This document shows positions 9,583 through 18,991 of a stretch of 39,322 nucleotides of DNA, piece by piece. The notes below the pieces were generated by a model that saw only the letters and a list, made by a program, of their open reading frames with translations, was not told the origin of the DNA and did not search any database. How positions within the stretch are numbered: the stretch's first letter is position 1; each line of letters begins with the position of its first letter. Origin of the DNA: an actinobacterium SCGC AAA027-J17 (GTDB lineage: Bacteria; Actinomycetota; Actinomycetes; Nanopelagicales; Nanopelagicaceae); assembly GCA_000383815.1 (NCBI GenBank), contig KB912813.1:1-39322 (forward strand), given 5' to 3'. A program made the translations under genes and the position numbers.

Positions 9583-10406
9583 ATCTTCTTTCGTTTGCGG
9601 CTAACTACTTGGCCAACTATCACAATGATTAAGGCGATAAAAAACATTGCGCTTCCAATCACATTAGCCTGTGCTGGAATACCTCTAGCAGCTGAGACGT
9701 AAACAAACTTCGGAAAGGTTGAGACCACTCCAGAGTTAAAGTTTGTAATAATAAAATCATCAAAGGAGAGAGAGAAAGCCAGTAAGGCAGCACCTGCAAT
9801 ACCTGGCATTACTAGCGGCAAGGTTACATACCTAAAAGTCTCCCGCTCATTGGCATATAAATCCATCGCAGCTTGCTCAAGTCTTGGATCCAAAGATGCG
9901 ATTCTGGCTTTAACAGTTACCACCACAAATGATATACAAAACATCACATGTGAGATAACAATTGTCCAAAAGCCAGGATTGACTCGAAGATTTAAAAACA
10001 TGGCAAGAAGTGATGCGCCAAGAACTACTTCAGGGGTAGCCATTGGTAGGAAGATCAAAAGATTTGTGGATTTTCTACCTTTAAATTTATATCTACCTAA
10101 TGCAAATGCGATCATGGTTCCAAGAATTGTTGCTAGCACAGTTGAGATCACACCAATTTGTAATGAATTAACTACCGCCTCACACACTTGAGGTGCCCCA
10201 CATGGGTTTTGCCAATTTTCAAGAGTAAAGCCCTGCCAAACTAAATTACTTTTTCCAGCATCATTAAAGGAAAATACAAAGGTGTAGGCAACAGGGATGA
10301 ACAAATAAATAAATGCTAGAGCAGCATAGATACGAATTAGATTTCTAGAAAACCACCTACTTGCTCGGTGGCTAAGTGATGGCATAGGTGCATTAATAGT
10401 TGTCAT
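9579..10406 (-). CDS. potC: Spermidine/putrescine ABC transporter permease PotC
   Basis: This is one of two inner-membrane permeases of a PotABCD-type polyamine importer. The 275-residue product has an N-terminal membrane segment (IYAALAFIYLFIPVAYTFVFSF), about six hydrophobic segments and the EAA-type loop (LEQAAMDLYANERETFRYVTLP) that docks to the ATPase. SFDDFIITNFNSG is characteristic of PotC/YdcV-type permeases. It overlaps potB by 4 nt upstream and the secreted peptidase-like gene by 4 nt downstream, so the three are tightly coupled. Substrate assignment follows from potD and the catabolic neighbours. Confidence 0.92.
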   Translation of the reverse strand: MTTINAPMPSLSHRASRWFSRNLIRIYAALAFIYLFIPVAYTFVFSFNDAGKSNLVWQGFTLENWQNPCGAPQVCEAVVNSLQIGVISTVLATILGTMIAFALGRYKFKGRKSTNLLIFLPMATPEVVLGASLLAMFLNLRVNPGFWTIVISHVMFCISFVVVTVKARIASLDPRLEQAAMDLYANERETFRYVTLPLVMPGIAGAALLAFSLSFDDFIITNFNSGVVSTFPKFVYVSAARGIPAQANVIGSAMFFIALIIVIVGQVVSRKRKKI

Positions 10407-11305
10407 ACCAGCTCATCCGTTCCAGACCTTCGGATATAAACTGTGACTAAAATTAAAATAGTTGCCATTAAAGTAAATGAGAGAGCAGCTGCAGTTGGAT
10501 AATCCACCACTGCAAAAAAGCGGGACTCAATTACATTGCCAATCATCTTTGTTCCTGGATTACCCAAGATGGCGGCGTTGACATAATCACCAGCTGCTGG
10601 AATAAAGGTTAGCAATGTGCCAGCAACTAGCCCCGGCATAGAAAGTGGCAAAGTCACTTTACGAAAGGTAGTTAGACCATTTGCATATAGGTCACCTGCT
10701 GCCTCCAAAGTTCTCGGATCAATCCGCTCAAGGCTGGCATAAAGTGGCAAGGTCATAAAGGGAAGAAAGTTATATGCAAGACCAATTACCACAGCAGTTG
10801 AGGTGTTATTTATCCGAAACAACTCATCAACAAATGGCAGAACTTTTATAGCAGAAACTACTGGACCGGAGTCGGCCAAAATCTGCGTCCAGGCAATAGT
10901 TCTTAATAGGAATGAGGTAAAAAATGGCGCGATCACAAGTACTAATAAAATGTTTCGATACTTACCTGCTTTAAAGGCGATTGCATATGCCAATGGATAT
11001 GCAATTAAGAGAGCCAAAATTGTGGCAAGGCCTGCATAGACAAATGATCTAATGTATTGATCTTGGTTAGCTATGAATGCATCAACATAATTTGCAAATC
11101 TAAGCTCTTGAACATAAACCCCAATTTGGGCTCCATCTGGTCGAACCATTGTGGAGGTGCTGCCAAGTGAAAATATCGGTATTATAAAAAAGGTGACTAA
11201 CCAGATTAACCCTGGTGCTAGTAAAAGATAAGGTGTAAGTGATCTGCTTTTCAACACACTCTTGGTAGCAGATTTACCAGTTGAAACAGCGTGCAAAAAT
11301 GCCAT
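10403..11305 (-). CDS. potB: Spermidine/putrescine ABC transporter permease PotB
   Basis: This is the second permease of the polyamine importer, 300 residues with six predicted membrane segments (first: LLLAPGLIWLVTFFIIPIFS). The docking loop reads LEAAGDLYANGLTTFRKVTLPLS, and FIPAAGDYVNAAILG is typical of PotB/PotH. The ATG at 11305 lies 3 nt after the potA stop, and the 3' end overlaps potC by 4 nt (ATGA). PotB and PotC pair to form the channel energised by PotA. Confidence 0.92.
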   Translation of the reverse strand: MAFLHAVSTGKSATKSVLKSRSLTPYLLLAPGLIWLVTFFIIPIFSLGSTSTMVRPDGAQIGVYVQELRFANYVDAFIANQDQYIRSFVYAGLATILALLIAYPLAYAIAFKAGKYRNILLVLVIAPFFTSFLLRTIAWTQILADSGPVVSAIKVLPFVDELFRINNTSTAVVIGLAYNFLPFMTLPLYASLERIDPRTLEAAGDLYANGLTTFRKVTLPLSMPGLVAGTLLTFIPAAGDYVNAAILGNPGTKMIGNVIESRFFAVVDYPTAAALSFTLMATILILVTVYIRRSGTDELV

Positions 11306-11308
11306 TAC

Positions 11309-12436
11309 TTACTCTTCATCATCAAGATCAGCGCCAGCATTAATATCACCAGCACCATCTAAAGCAAAAGTATGCTCTGGATCCCATTCAAGTGAGACGG
11401 TGTCGCCAACTCGCAGATCATGTAATCCTTCATCATTTTGTTCAAAAACTACCAACTCTAAATCCCATGGCGCTCGTACTAAGTACTGAGTAGATGTACC
11501 AACAAATGAGCGATCTGTAACGACGCAATTCTTAATTGAGTTAACACCTGTGTCATCTAACCTAAGTTTTTCTGGTCTTACCCCAAGAAATACACTGTCA
11601 TTGCTGGTTGCAACTCTAGATAGTGGGACTTCAAAAGTTAAGCCTTTAGCGGTAACAGTTGCCTTATCCCCTGCCCTTGATGTGATCTTTCCTTTAATCA
11701 AATTACATTGACCTAAGAAGTTAGCCACAAATGCAGTTTTTGGTGCTTCATAAAGATCTGTGGCACTACCCATCTGTTCAATCTTGCCTTGATTCATTAC
11801 CGCAATAGTGTCAGCCATGGTCATGGCCTCTTCTTGATCATGGGTAACATGAATGAAGGTAATTCCAACCTCTGTTTGAATTCGCTTTAACTCAATCTGC
11901 ATCTGCCGGCGAAGTTTTAAATCAAGAGCTCCAAGCGGCTCATCAAGTAATAACACCTCAGGTCGATTAACTATTGCTCTGGCAACTGCAATTCGCTGTT
12001 GCTGACCACCTGATAGTTGGTTTGGTTTGCGCTCAGCAAGGTGAGCCATTTCAACTAGATTTAATGCGCTCTCAACCTCACTCTTAACATCTTTAACTCC
12101 ACGCCGGCGAAGACCAAAAGCAATATTTTCAAAGATTGTTAAATGAGGAAATAGTGCATAATTTTGGAATACGGTATTTACATTTCGTCTATATGACTTT
12201 TGGGTTGTTATATCGGTATCACCAATTGAAATCGTTCCAGCACTTGGCTCTTCAAGACCTGCAATCATTCGCAAGGTTGTAGTTTTACCGCAACCAGATG
12301 GTCCAAGGAGTGCAAAGAATGAACCATCTGGAACGATTAATGACAGATCATCAACCGCGCAAAAATCACCGTAATGTTTTGAAACCCGGTCTAACTTTAA
12401 GTCGCCAGTATCTTGCGAGACTTTATTGTTCGCCAT
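11309..12436 (-). CDS. potA: Spermidine/putrescine ABC transporter ATP-binding protein PotA
   Basis: This 375-residue ABC ATPase energises polyamine uptake. It has Walker A GPSGCGKTTTLRMIAGL, the Q-loop region NTVFQNYALFPHLT, signature LSGGQQQRIAVARA, Walker B VLLLDEPLGALD and the switch His in FIHVTHDQEEAM. A C-terminal TOBE-type domain (about 270-375) includes VFLGVRPEKLRL. The C-terminus is acidic (DINAGADLDDEE). It lies 20 nt after potD and 3 nt before potB, in the usual order for polyamine importers. Confidence 0.94.
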   Translation of the reverse strand: MANNKVSQDTGDLKLDRVSKHYGDFCAVDDLSLIVPDGSFFALLGPSGCGKTTTLRMIAGLEEPSAGTISIGDTDITTQKSYRRNVNTVFQNYALFPHLTIFENIAFGLRRRGVKDVKSEVESALNLVEMAHLAERKPNQLSGGQQQRIAVARAIVNRPEVLLLDEPLGALDLKLRRQMQIELKRIQTEVGITFIHVTHDQEEAMTMADTIAVMNQGKIEQMGSATDLYEAPKTAFVANFLGQCNLIKGKITSRAGDKATVTAKGLTFEVPLSRVATSNDSVFLGVRPEKLRLDDTGVNSIKNCVVTDRSFVGTSTQYLVRAPWDLELVVFEQNDEGLHDLRVGDTVSLEWDPEHTFALDGAGDINAGADLDDEE

Positions 12437-12456
12437 TACCAGCTACTTATCGGTGC

Positions 12457-13656
12457 TTAATTGCCGATAGCTTCGTCAAAAGCGGTTTGGAACTTAGTGC
12501 TCTCGTCAGCTGAGAGTGATCTAAATACCTTAACCTTTGCCAAAGTTGCTGCATCTGGGAATATAAATGGTGAGCTAGCCAAAGCTGGGTCAATCTTTTC
12601 AAGCTCTGGTTGAGCAGCCTCTACTGGACAGATGTAGTTCACATAAGCTGCCACCTCAGCTGCAACTGCTGGCTCGTAGTAGTAATTCATTAACTTCTCT
12701 GCATTTTTCTTATGAGTTGAAGTTGAAGGAATCAACATATTATCGCTCCACAATGTTCCACCTGATTCTGGAATAGCAAAATCAAACTTGCCATCTGATT
12801 CAGATTTCAAAATAAAGATATCGCCAGACCAGCCAATAACGGCATTAGCATCTCCGCGCTTTAGATCTTCAGCATAAGAGTTACCCTTAACTTGGCGAAT
12901 AAAGCCATCAGCAATCTTTCCCTTAAGGAAATCAATTGCATTCATGAATTGATCCTCAGTGAAGTTAGAGGCTGGATCTACGCCCTGATAAAGCATGATC
13001 ACACCCACTGTGTCGCGAAGCTCGGAGAGAACTACTACCTTTCCTTTATTTGCTGGTGCAAATAATTGATCCATAGTGCGAACACCCTTAGGAAGTTTTT
13101 GAGTATTCCAACCAAAGCCAGCAAAACCTGATTGCCAGGTTAATGAATACTGACGACCCTTGTCATAGCCCACATCAGATAAAACTTGGCGGATATTTGA
13201 TTTGTTAGGCACATTAGCTGGATCTAATTTTTGTGCGTATCCCTGCTCAATAAATCGTGCTGCCATCCAATCAGTTGGTGTAACAATGTCATAACCAATA
13301 TCTGATCCAATTGAAAGTTGACCCTGCACCTTGCCGTAGAAGGTGTTGTTGTCATCAATTGCCTCTTCATATGTAACCTTTAAACCGCTTTGGCTTTCAA
13401 AGGCAGCCAAGGTTGGATAAACCTTTGTATCCTCATTGAAATCTAAATAAAGTGGCCAGTTTGCCCAACGTACAATTTTTTCAGTATCGCTAACATCAAC
13501 AACTGCAGCTGCGCCAGTAGATGAACCAGTGCCACATGCTGCTAATAATCCAGCTGCTGAAACAGCGCCAACACCAGCAAGTACTGAGCGGCGGGATACC
13601 TGGGCGCGGATAATCGCGCGAGCTTCAGGTGATAGGGAGTTAATATCTTTCTTCAT
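12457..13656 (-). CDS. potD: Spermidine/putrescine-binding lipoprotein PotD
   Basis: This extracytoplasmic solute-binding protein has 399 residues. The N-terminus contains a twin-arginine motif (SRRSVLAG, R22-R23) and a lipobox LLAAC with C41 as the probable lipidated Cys, so it is likely Tat-exported and membrane-anchored. The mature part starts with VRWANWPLYLDFNEDTKVYP, as in PotD/PotF-type binding proteins, and continues with IGYDIVTPTDWMAARFIEQG and NAVIGWSGDIF. It lies 64 nt after the aldehyde dehydrogenase gene and 20 nt before potA. Whether putrescine or spermidine is preferred cannot be read from sequence alone. Confidence 0.92.
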   Translation of the reverse strand: MKKDINSLSPEARAIIRAQVSRRSVLAGVGAVSAAGLLAACGTGSSTGAAAVVDVSDTEKIVRWANWPLYLDFNEDTKVYPTLAAFESQSGLKVTYEEAIDDNNTFYGKVQGQLSIGSDIGYDIVTPTDWMAARFIEQGYAQKLDPANVPNKSNIRQVLSDVGYDKGRQYSLTWQSGFAGFGWNTQKLPKGVRTMDQLFAPANKGKVVVLSELRDTVGVIMLYQGVDPASNFTEDQFMNAIDFLKGKIADGFIRQVKGNSYAEDLKRGDANAVIGWSGDIFILKSESDGKFDFAIPESGGTLWSDNMLIPSTSTHKKNAEKLMNYYYEPAVAAEVAAYVNYICPVEAAQPELEKIDPALASSPFIFPDAATLAKVKVFRSLSADESTKFQTAFDEAIGN

Positions 13657-13720
13657 TGATTCTCTTTCTTATTTATCTAGAAGGAACACTCTGCTGTGCT
13701 GGGGATTGTGGGGAAATCTA

Positions 13721-15148
13721 TCAGGCGTTGAGGTTTGTCATCACGTGTTTGATGCGGGTGTACTCCTCAAATCCATAAGCAGAAAGGTCCTTGCCGGTGC
13801 CTGAGTGCTTAAATCCGCCGTGTGGCATCTCCGCCACCATTGGAATATGGGTATTGATCCACACGCAACCAAAGTCAAAGGCCTTAGCCATCCGCATTGC
13901 CCGGCCATGATCCTTAGTCCAAACACTTGAGGCCAATCCATACTTAACTCCATTGGCATAACGAACAGCCTCTGCCTCATCCTTAAACTTTTGCACAGTG
14001 ATAACTGGTGCAAAGATCTCATTTTGAATCATCTCATCATCTTGCTTTAGATCTGCCACCACAGTTGGATTCCAGAAATATCCAGGACCCTTAATTGCAG
14101 TACCACCGGCGGTGACTCTGGCATGGGATGGAACTCGATCCAAAAAGCCTTGCACTCTGGCTAATTGGTTTGCATTATTAACTGGACCAACTAAAACATC
14201 CTCATTTGGCATTCCAACCTTAATAACATTTTTTGCCTGCTCAGAAAGCAGCGCCACCACATCATCATAAGCACTTGCCTCAACTAAAACTCTTGTAGCT
14301 GCTGTGCAATCTTGGCCAGCGTTAAAGTAGCCGGCAACTGCAATCCATTCACATGCCGCTTGTAAATTAGCATCGTCAAAGATCACAACCGGTGCCTTGC
14401 CGCCTAACTCAAGGTGTAACTTCTTTAAATCTTTAGCAGCACTACCTGCTACCTCCATACCAGCTCGCACTGAACCAGTAATTGAAACCATCTGTGGAAT
14501 CTCATGTTCTACCAATGCCCGACCAGTATCACGATCTCCAACTACAACATTTATCACACCCTCTGGCAAAAACTCCTGCATTAACTCCGCCATCCAAAGA
14601 GTTGAAACTGGTGTGGTATCACTTGGTTTTAACACAACAGTATTTCCTGCAGCAATTGCTGGTGCCCACTTCCAAACCGCCATCATCATTGGGTAATTCC
14701 ATGGAGTCACCTGCGCACAAACTCCAATTGGTTCACGGCGAATAAAAGATGTGTGTCCCTTAAAGTACTCAGCAGCAGACTTGCCCTCTAAATTTCGAGC
14801 AGCTCCAGCAAAAAATCTAATCTGATCAAGCATCGGACCAATTTCCTCTGCCCGAGTTACCGCAATTGGCTTACCAGTATTTTCTGATTCAATTCCAATT
14901 AACTCTTCACTTCTAACCTCAATTGCATCTGCAATTTTATTTATTGCCTTCTGTCGCTCACCTGGCGTGGACTCTTTCCAAATCTCAAAAGCTGATGCTG
15001 CTGCCTTCATCGCCTTGTCAACATCTGAGGCGTTAGATACTGGCGCTTTTGCAAATACCTCACCAGTTGCTGGATTGATTAAATCCTGGACCTTATCTGA
15101 GGTTGCACTTACCTTTTTGCCATTAACAAAGTTTTGCAGCGTTTTCAA
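13721..15148 (-). CDS. patD: Aldehyde dehydrogenase, probably gamma-aminobutyraldehyde dehydrogenase
   Basis: This NAD(P)-dependent enzyme would oxidise 4-aminobutyraldehyde to GABA. Motifs are VVLKPSDTTPVSTLWMAEL, LELGGKAPVVIFDDA (general-base Glu) and FNAGQDCTAATRV, with the catalytic Cys at residue 281 from the TTG start. The C-terminal NTHIPMVAEMPHGGFKHSG is characteristic of YdcW/PatD-type aminobutyraldehyde and betaine-aldehyde dehydrogenases. I prefer the TTG at 15148 because AAGGAG (15159-15154) sits 5 nt upstream; a GTG at 15154 would overlap that site. It is the first gene of the polyamine operon, with a candidate promoter at 15190-15218. Confidence 0.88.
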   Translation of the reverse strand: MKTLQNFVNGKKVSATSDKVQDLINPATGEVFAKAPVSNASDVDKAMKAAASAFEIWKESTPGERQKAINKIADAIEVRSEELIGIESENTGKPIAVTRAEEIGPMLDQIRFFAGAARNLEGKSAAEYFKGHTSFIRREPIGVCAQVTPWNYPMMMAVWKWAPAIAAGNTVVLKPSDTTPVSTLWMAELMQEFLPEGVINVVVGDRDTGRALVEHEIPQMVSITGSVRAGMEVAGSAAKDLKKLHLELGGKAPVVIFDDANLQAACEWIAVAGYFNAGQDCTAATRVLVEASAYDDVVALLSEQAKNVIKVGMPNEDVLVGPVNNANQLARVQGFLDRVPSHARVTAGGTAIKGPGYFWNPTVVADLKQDDEMIQNEIFAPVITVQKFKDEAEAVRYANGVKYGLASSVWTKDHGRAMRMAKAFDFGCVWINTHIPMVAEMPHGGFKHSGTGKDLSAYGFEEYTRIKHVMTNLNA

Positions 15149-15189
15149 TTTCACTCCTTGGCATTAGTTGCTTTAAACAGTTGCCTAAA

Positions 15190-15218
15190 AGTCTAGTTAC
15201 AAATATTGGGCATTTCAA
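15190..15218 (-). promoter_or_regulatory. Candidate promoter of the polyamine operon
   Basis: On the minus strand a TTGAAA hexamer (15218-15213) and a TAGACT hexamer (15195-15190) are separated by exactly 17 nt. This fits actinobacterial housekeeping promoters (TTGnnn and TAnnnT). Transcription would start near 15183, about 35 nt before the TTG start of the aldehyde dehydrogenase. There is no obvious intrinsic terminator between the iron-transport ATPase stop (15314) and this site. Inferred from pattern only. Confidence 0.5.
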
Positions 15219-15313
15219 TAGTTAATAGCTTTTTGCTACCCGGCCACTACTGCTGCAGATCCTGGGCCCACTTCAGGAAGTAATTAGATAACTTTAAGGT
15301 TACTTAAAACTTT

Positions 15314-16354
15314 TTAAATGGTGGCAAAGAAACGAAGCGGCCCCTGGTGATCTAGCCCGACCTGTTGACCAACTGCAAAATCAAGTGGCCCTGGAATTCT
15401 CACCTGTAGCACCTGATGATTTACCTTCACCGTGATCATCGCATCATGGCCGTAGTAATCAATTTTAGTTATCTGACCTGAAATCTTGCCAAAGGCTAAA
15501 TCATGAGAAATCTTTATCTCCTCTGGCCGAATTACTACCTGACCTACTTCCATAACTTGAGCAGGTGAAGTGATTGGATTAAAAATGTAATCAGTTCTGC
15601 CATCACTTAATTTGCTGGCTGTTAAAACTAAAGCATCCCCCGTACTCATCGCAGTGTTTGCCGAAAGTGGTGAGGTGTAAACCTGCTCTGGTGAGCCTTG
15701 TTGAATTATTCTTCCTAGTTGCATTAACGCCACCAAATCAGCTGATACCAACGCCTCTTCTCGATCATGAGTTACCAAAATTGCAGTGGTGTTTTGGCTG
15801 CGCAAAAGTTTTATTACATCTGCTCGCAACTCAATCCGAAGTTGGGCATCAAGTGCGGAGAATGGTTCATCTAACAAAATAATGGCTGGCTTTACGGCAA
15901 GTGCTCTAGCAAGTGCCACTCGGGTTTGCTGACCACCAGATAATTGATTTGGCATCCGGCTTTCTAAGCCAGTTAGGTTGGTAAGGGTTAGCATCTGCTT
16001 AACCACCTGTTTGATCTGCACCTTTGTAAGTGAGGAGCGATCAATTCCAAAAGCAATATTTTCTGCCACATTAAGGTGTGGGAACAACGCTCCCTCCTGC
16101 GGCACATAACCAATCTTTCGTTTGTGAGCTGGCAATACCAAAGATGAGAGTGAGACTAATTGCTTATCAAATCTAATGGTTCCAGCACTTGGTTGGATTA
16201 AGCCAGCAATTGCCCGCAGCAAGGTGGTTTTGCCACAACCAGATGGACCCAGCAGTGCAGCAATTTGGCCAGCACCTAAATTAAATGAGAGATTATCTAG
16301 AATCTTTCGCTTACCTAATTCGACATCGAGATTCTTAATTTCAACTGATGTCAT
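15314..16354 (-). CDS. fbpC: Ferric iron ABC transporter ATP-binding protein (FbpC type)
   Basis: This 346-residue ATPase belongs to an iron importer. It has Walker A GPSGCGKTTLLRAIAGL, the Q-loop region GYVPQEGALFPHL, signature LSGGQQTRVALARAL, Walker B IILLDEPFSALD and the switch-His motif LVTHDREEA. The C-terminal regulatory domain contains VVIRPEEIKIS and YYGHDAMITV, in line with FbpC/FutC. It starts 2 nt after the permease stop. It is distinct from PotA, whose closest match within the window is only the general ABC motif set. Iron as substrate is inferred from the binding protein. Confidence 0.88.
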   Translation of the reverse strand: MTSVEIKNLDVELGKRKILDNLSFNLGAGQIAALLGPSGCGKTTLLRAIAGLIQPSAGTIRFDKQLVSLSSLVLPAHKRKIGYVPQEGALFPHLNVAENIAFGIDRSSLTKVQIKQVVKQMLTLTNLTGLESRMPNQLSGGQQTRVALARALAVKPAIILLDEPFSALDAQLRIELRADVIKLLRSQNTTAILVTHDREEALVSADLVALMQLGRIIQQGSPEQVYTSPLSANTAMSTGDALVLTASKLSDGRTDYIFNPITSPAQVMEVGQVVIRPEEIKISHDLAFGKISGQITKIDYYGHDAMITVKVNHQVLQVRIPGPLDFAVGQQVGLDHQGPLRFFATI

Positions 16355-16356
16355 GA

Positions 16357-17850
16357 TTAATTCCCTAACCCAGAGTTAAAACTGCCCCGATCAGACCTAT
16401 CTGGCCGACTTAAAACAAAGGTTGGAATCGCTGCGATCACAATCAAGATTAATGCATAGGGGGCAGCTTCATTAAATCGATTAATGGCAGCGTACGACCA
16501 GATCTGAGTAGCTAAGGTTTCAAATCCGGTAGGCCGCAGCATCAAGGTTGCTGGCAACTCCTTCATCGCAGTTAAGAAAACCAATACCGCACCTAGTGCA
16601 ATTCCAGGGGCAGCAATTGGAGTAACTACATTTTTTAAGACCAACCATTTATTTAAACCTAAGGTGGCTGCCACCTCTTTCGCACCAGTTGGTACCTGTT
16701 TCAAAGAGGCTCTCATGCTGGCAACTGATTTAGCTAAAAATAAAAGCGCGTAAGCAAAGGCAAGTAAAAATGTGCTTTGGTAGAGCGGACCCAACTTTGA
16801 ACCAAATGAAACTAAAGCTAAGCCAATTACCACACCAGGAAGTGCGTGACCAATCAAAATTACTCTGCTGCTTACTCTAGAGAAGGTAGTCGATCTTTCT
16901 GAAAGTAAAATACCAAGTGGAATTGATAAAACAAGTGCAATACCTGCGCCAAGAAGAGCAACCGAAACCGTTGAAAGACTTGCCTGAAGTAGTTGTTGCC
17001 AAGAGATCTCAACGGTGTTGGTAAAAAACCTACTGAGCAATACATAAATTGGTATCAACACCGCAAGGAGTGCGTATGTTGTAATCAACAGTACTGTGCT
17101 CACTTTGTAGGAGTTTTTTTCAATTAGCGCAGATTTTATGCTGGTGGATTTAATTACCTCACCTTTTTGCTGCCTACGCCTTACCCTCTCATCTGCAACG
17201 ACAAAGATGGCAGATAGGGTGATTAGCACCAAACTAATTACTGCAGCTGCTGTTCGATCATAAGATGCCCGATACATATTTTGAATAGTCACAGTCAAGG
17301 TATCAACATTTAACAATGAGACTGCGCCAAAATCACTCATCGTGTAAAGACCGGCGAGCAATAAACCACCACTTAGGTGAGTTCTAATCTGTGGAAGTAC
17401 TACCTTAAAGAAAGTTTTTGGATAGGAAAATCCTAAAGATCTCGCCACCTCAATTTGCGAGGCATCTACTCTGGAAAGTCCTGCCAAACAGGCCAAGGTC
17501 ACATAAGGAAGTGTGGTTAAAAAGAGAATAAACACTGCGGCAAAAAATCCGGTAAATGCGGGCACAAATGCGATCCAGGTATAGGTAAAAACATAGGAGG
17601 GAATGGCTAGCGGTAACACAGCTGGAATTATCAACCAAGCTTTATTTGGTAACTCTAAAAAGTGTAATCCAGCTGCAATTAACACGCCAAAAAAGCCGGT
17701 TAACAAAATAACCATAACCACCAGCAATGAGGTAGTCGCTATAACTTCAAAAGTCTTAGCTCTAAAGAGTAAACCAGCAATTTCAGCTACTGGTTTTTCG
17801 CCAGCTCGAATCAATAGATATAGCAATGGAATAAGTGAGAGTGCAACCAC
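16357..17850 (-). CDS. fbpB: Ferric iron ABC transporter permease (FbpB type, fused two-domain)
   Basis: This 497-residue permease has about twelve hydrophobic segments arranged as two homologous halves, as in FbpB/FutB. Docking loops are visible in each half (VARSLGFSYPKTFFKVVLPQ and VAATLGLNKWLVLKNVVTP). The GTG at 17850 has CAGGA just upstream and is the first standard start. However, the frame stays open for about 34 codons before it and encodes a hydrophobic extension (GTALVSTAAGFVV) that would complete the first membrane helix. No ATG, GTG or TTG occurs in that extension, so the N-terminus may be longer through an unusual start codon. Its neighbours are the binding protein and the ATPase. 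Confidence 0.88.
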   Translation of the reverse strand: MVALSLIPLLYLLIRAGEKPVAEIAGLLFRAKTFEVIATTSLLVVMVILLTGFFGVLIAAGLHFLELPNKAWLIIPAVLPLAIPSYVFTYTWIAFVPAFTGFFAAVFILFLTTLPYVTLACLAGLSRVDASQIEVARSLGFSYPKTFFKVVLPQIRTHLSGGLLLAGLYTMSDFGAVSLLNVDTLTVTIQNMYRASYDRTAAAVISLVLITLSAIFVVADERVRRRQQKGEVIKSTSIKSALIEKNSYKVSTVLLITTYALLAVLIPIYVLLSRFFTNTVEISWQQLLQASLSTVSVALLGAGIALVLSIPLGILLSERSTTFSRVSSRVILIGHALPGVVIGLALVSFGSKLGPLYQSTFLLAFAYALLFLAKSVASMRASLKQVPTGAKEVAATLGLNKWLVLKNVVTPIAAPGIALGAVLVFLTAMKELPATLMLRPTGFETLATQIWSYAAINRFNEAAPYALILIVIAAIPTFVLSRPDRSDRGSFNSGLGN

Positions 17851-17951
17851 AAATCCTGCAGCGGTTGAAACTAAGGCGGTCCCTAATCTGCCTTGGCGTT
17901 GATAGAGCCCTAATGATTCAAGGGAAGAGGGCTGCTTAAGTAGTGGAGTAG

Positions 17952-18965
17952 TTATAGCAGACCTACTTCAATCAATAAATCTTGAGTGGCTCTAATATTT
18001 TTTAAACTGCCTAAATCAATCGCCGGTGCACCAATTTTATCTAGGGCTAGTAGATCTTCAGGGGCTACAACTGAGGAGATAAGTGAGTACTCATGCGTTT
18101 GCTCAACAAACTCACCTTGTATCTCTATTGAGGTTAGAAAATTAATTAAATCAATAGCCGCCTGTTTTTTGTTACTTGAGTTTAAAACACCCACTCCAGA
18201 AACATTTATCAGATTTCCTAGATCACCGGCGGTGAAATACCCGTTAACAACATTGATGCTGCGGCCAAGTGCTTGGGCAACCTCCCAGGTGTAGTAGTGA
18301 TTTACCAAGCCCAGTGAGATTTCTCCCTTATCAATTGCTTCCACAATCGCTGAGTTTTTTGGATAGATCTTTACCCCATTTGCAGTTAATCCAGATAGCC
18401 AACTTTTGGCATAAGCCTGACCCTTATTTTCAATTACCGCTGTTAAAAATGCTTGAAAGGATGCGTTAGTTGGCGCTATGCCAATCTGATTTTTGTAAAT
18501 TGGCTTAGTTAAATCTGAAATAGATTTCGGTAAAGTAGTTATCTTCTTTGGATCATATGCAAATACTCTGGCCCGTGCGGTAACTCCAACCCATAGTCGA
18601 TCGGCATGATTGAATTGATCTGGAATTAGGCTGGCTACCTCTTTTGCTAAAGGTGTAAATAACTCCTCTTCTGCAACTGCGCCAAGTGAGCCAGCATCTT
18701 GGGCAAGAAATAGATCAGCTGGTGAGTTTGATCCTTCTTCTAAAATTTGGGCAGCTAACTCTGCTGAATCCCCATATCTAATATTTAACTTGATCCCAGT
18801 TTGCTCACTCCATTGGGTTAAAAAAGGTGAAATAAAGTTCTCAGATCTGCCTGAGTAGATGGTTAACTCACTTACCTGATCTGAGTCTGCCGAGTTTGAG
18901 CTACAGCCAGTTGTTAGCGATAGCACCAGTGCTGAAAGTAAACCAAGCCGCAGCACCTTGCTCAT
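17952..18965 (-). CDS. fbpA: Ferric iron ABC transporter substrate-binding lipoprotein (FbpA type)
   Basis: This 337-residue iron-binding protein starts at the ATG at 18965, giving a short signal sequence (MSKVLRLGLLSALVLSLTTGC) with probable lipidated C21. An in-frame ATG at 19004 lies inside a perfect palindrome and would spoil the signal peptide, so I reject it as the start. Family features are LTIYSGRSENFISPFL, ADLFLAQDAGSLGAV and GLVNHYYTW, where the adjacent Y224-Y225 match the paired iron-coordinating tyrosines of FbpA/FutA proteins. No good Shine-Dalgarno precedes the ATG, so a leaderless or very short-leader transcript is possible. It is first in the operon fbpA-fbpB-fbpC. Confidence 0.87.
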   Translation of the reverse strand: MSKVLRLGLLSALVLSLTTGCSSNSADSDQVSELTIYSGRSENFISPFLTQWSEQTGIKLNIRYGDSAELAAQILEEGSNSPADLFLAQDAGSLGAVAEEELFTPLAKEVASLIPDQFNHADRLWVGVTARARVFAYDPKKITTLPKSISDLTKPIYKNQIGIAPTNASFQAFLTAVIENKGQAYAKSWLSGLTANGVKIYPKNSAIVEAIDKGEISLGLVNHYYTWEVAQALGRSINVVNGYFTAGDLGNLINVSGVGVLNSSNKKQAAIDLINFLTSIEIQGEFVEQTHEYSLISSVVAPEDLLALDKIGAPAIDLGSLKNIRATQDLLIEVGLL

Positions 18966-18991
18966 AACTAGAAGGTTATTACCCTTTAAGG

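Noticed and set aside
15293-15308. TTTAAG-GTTA-CTTAAA inverted repeat after fbpC
   Set aside because: The stem is AT-only and short, with no T-run in the direction of transcription, so it is not a convincing terminator.
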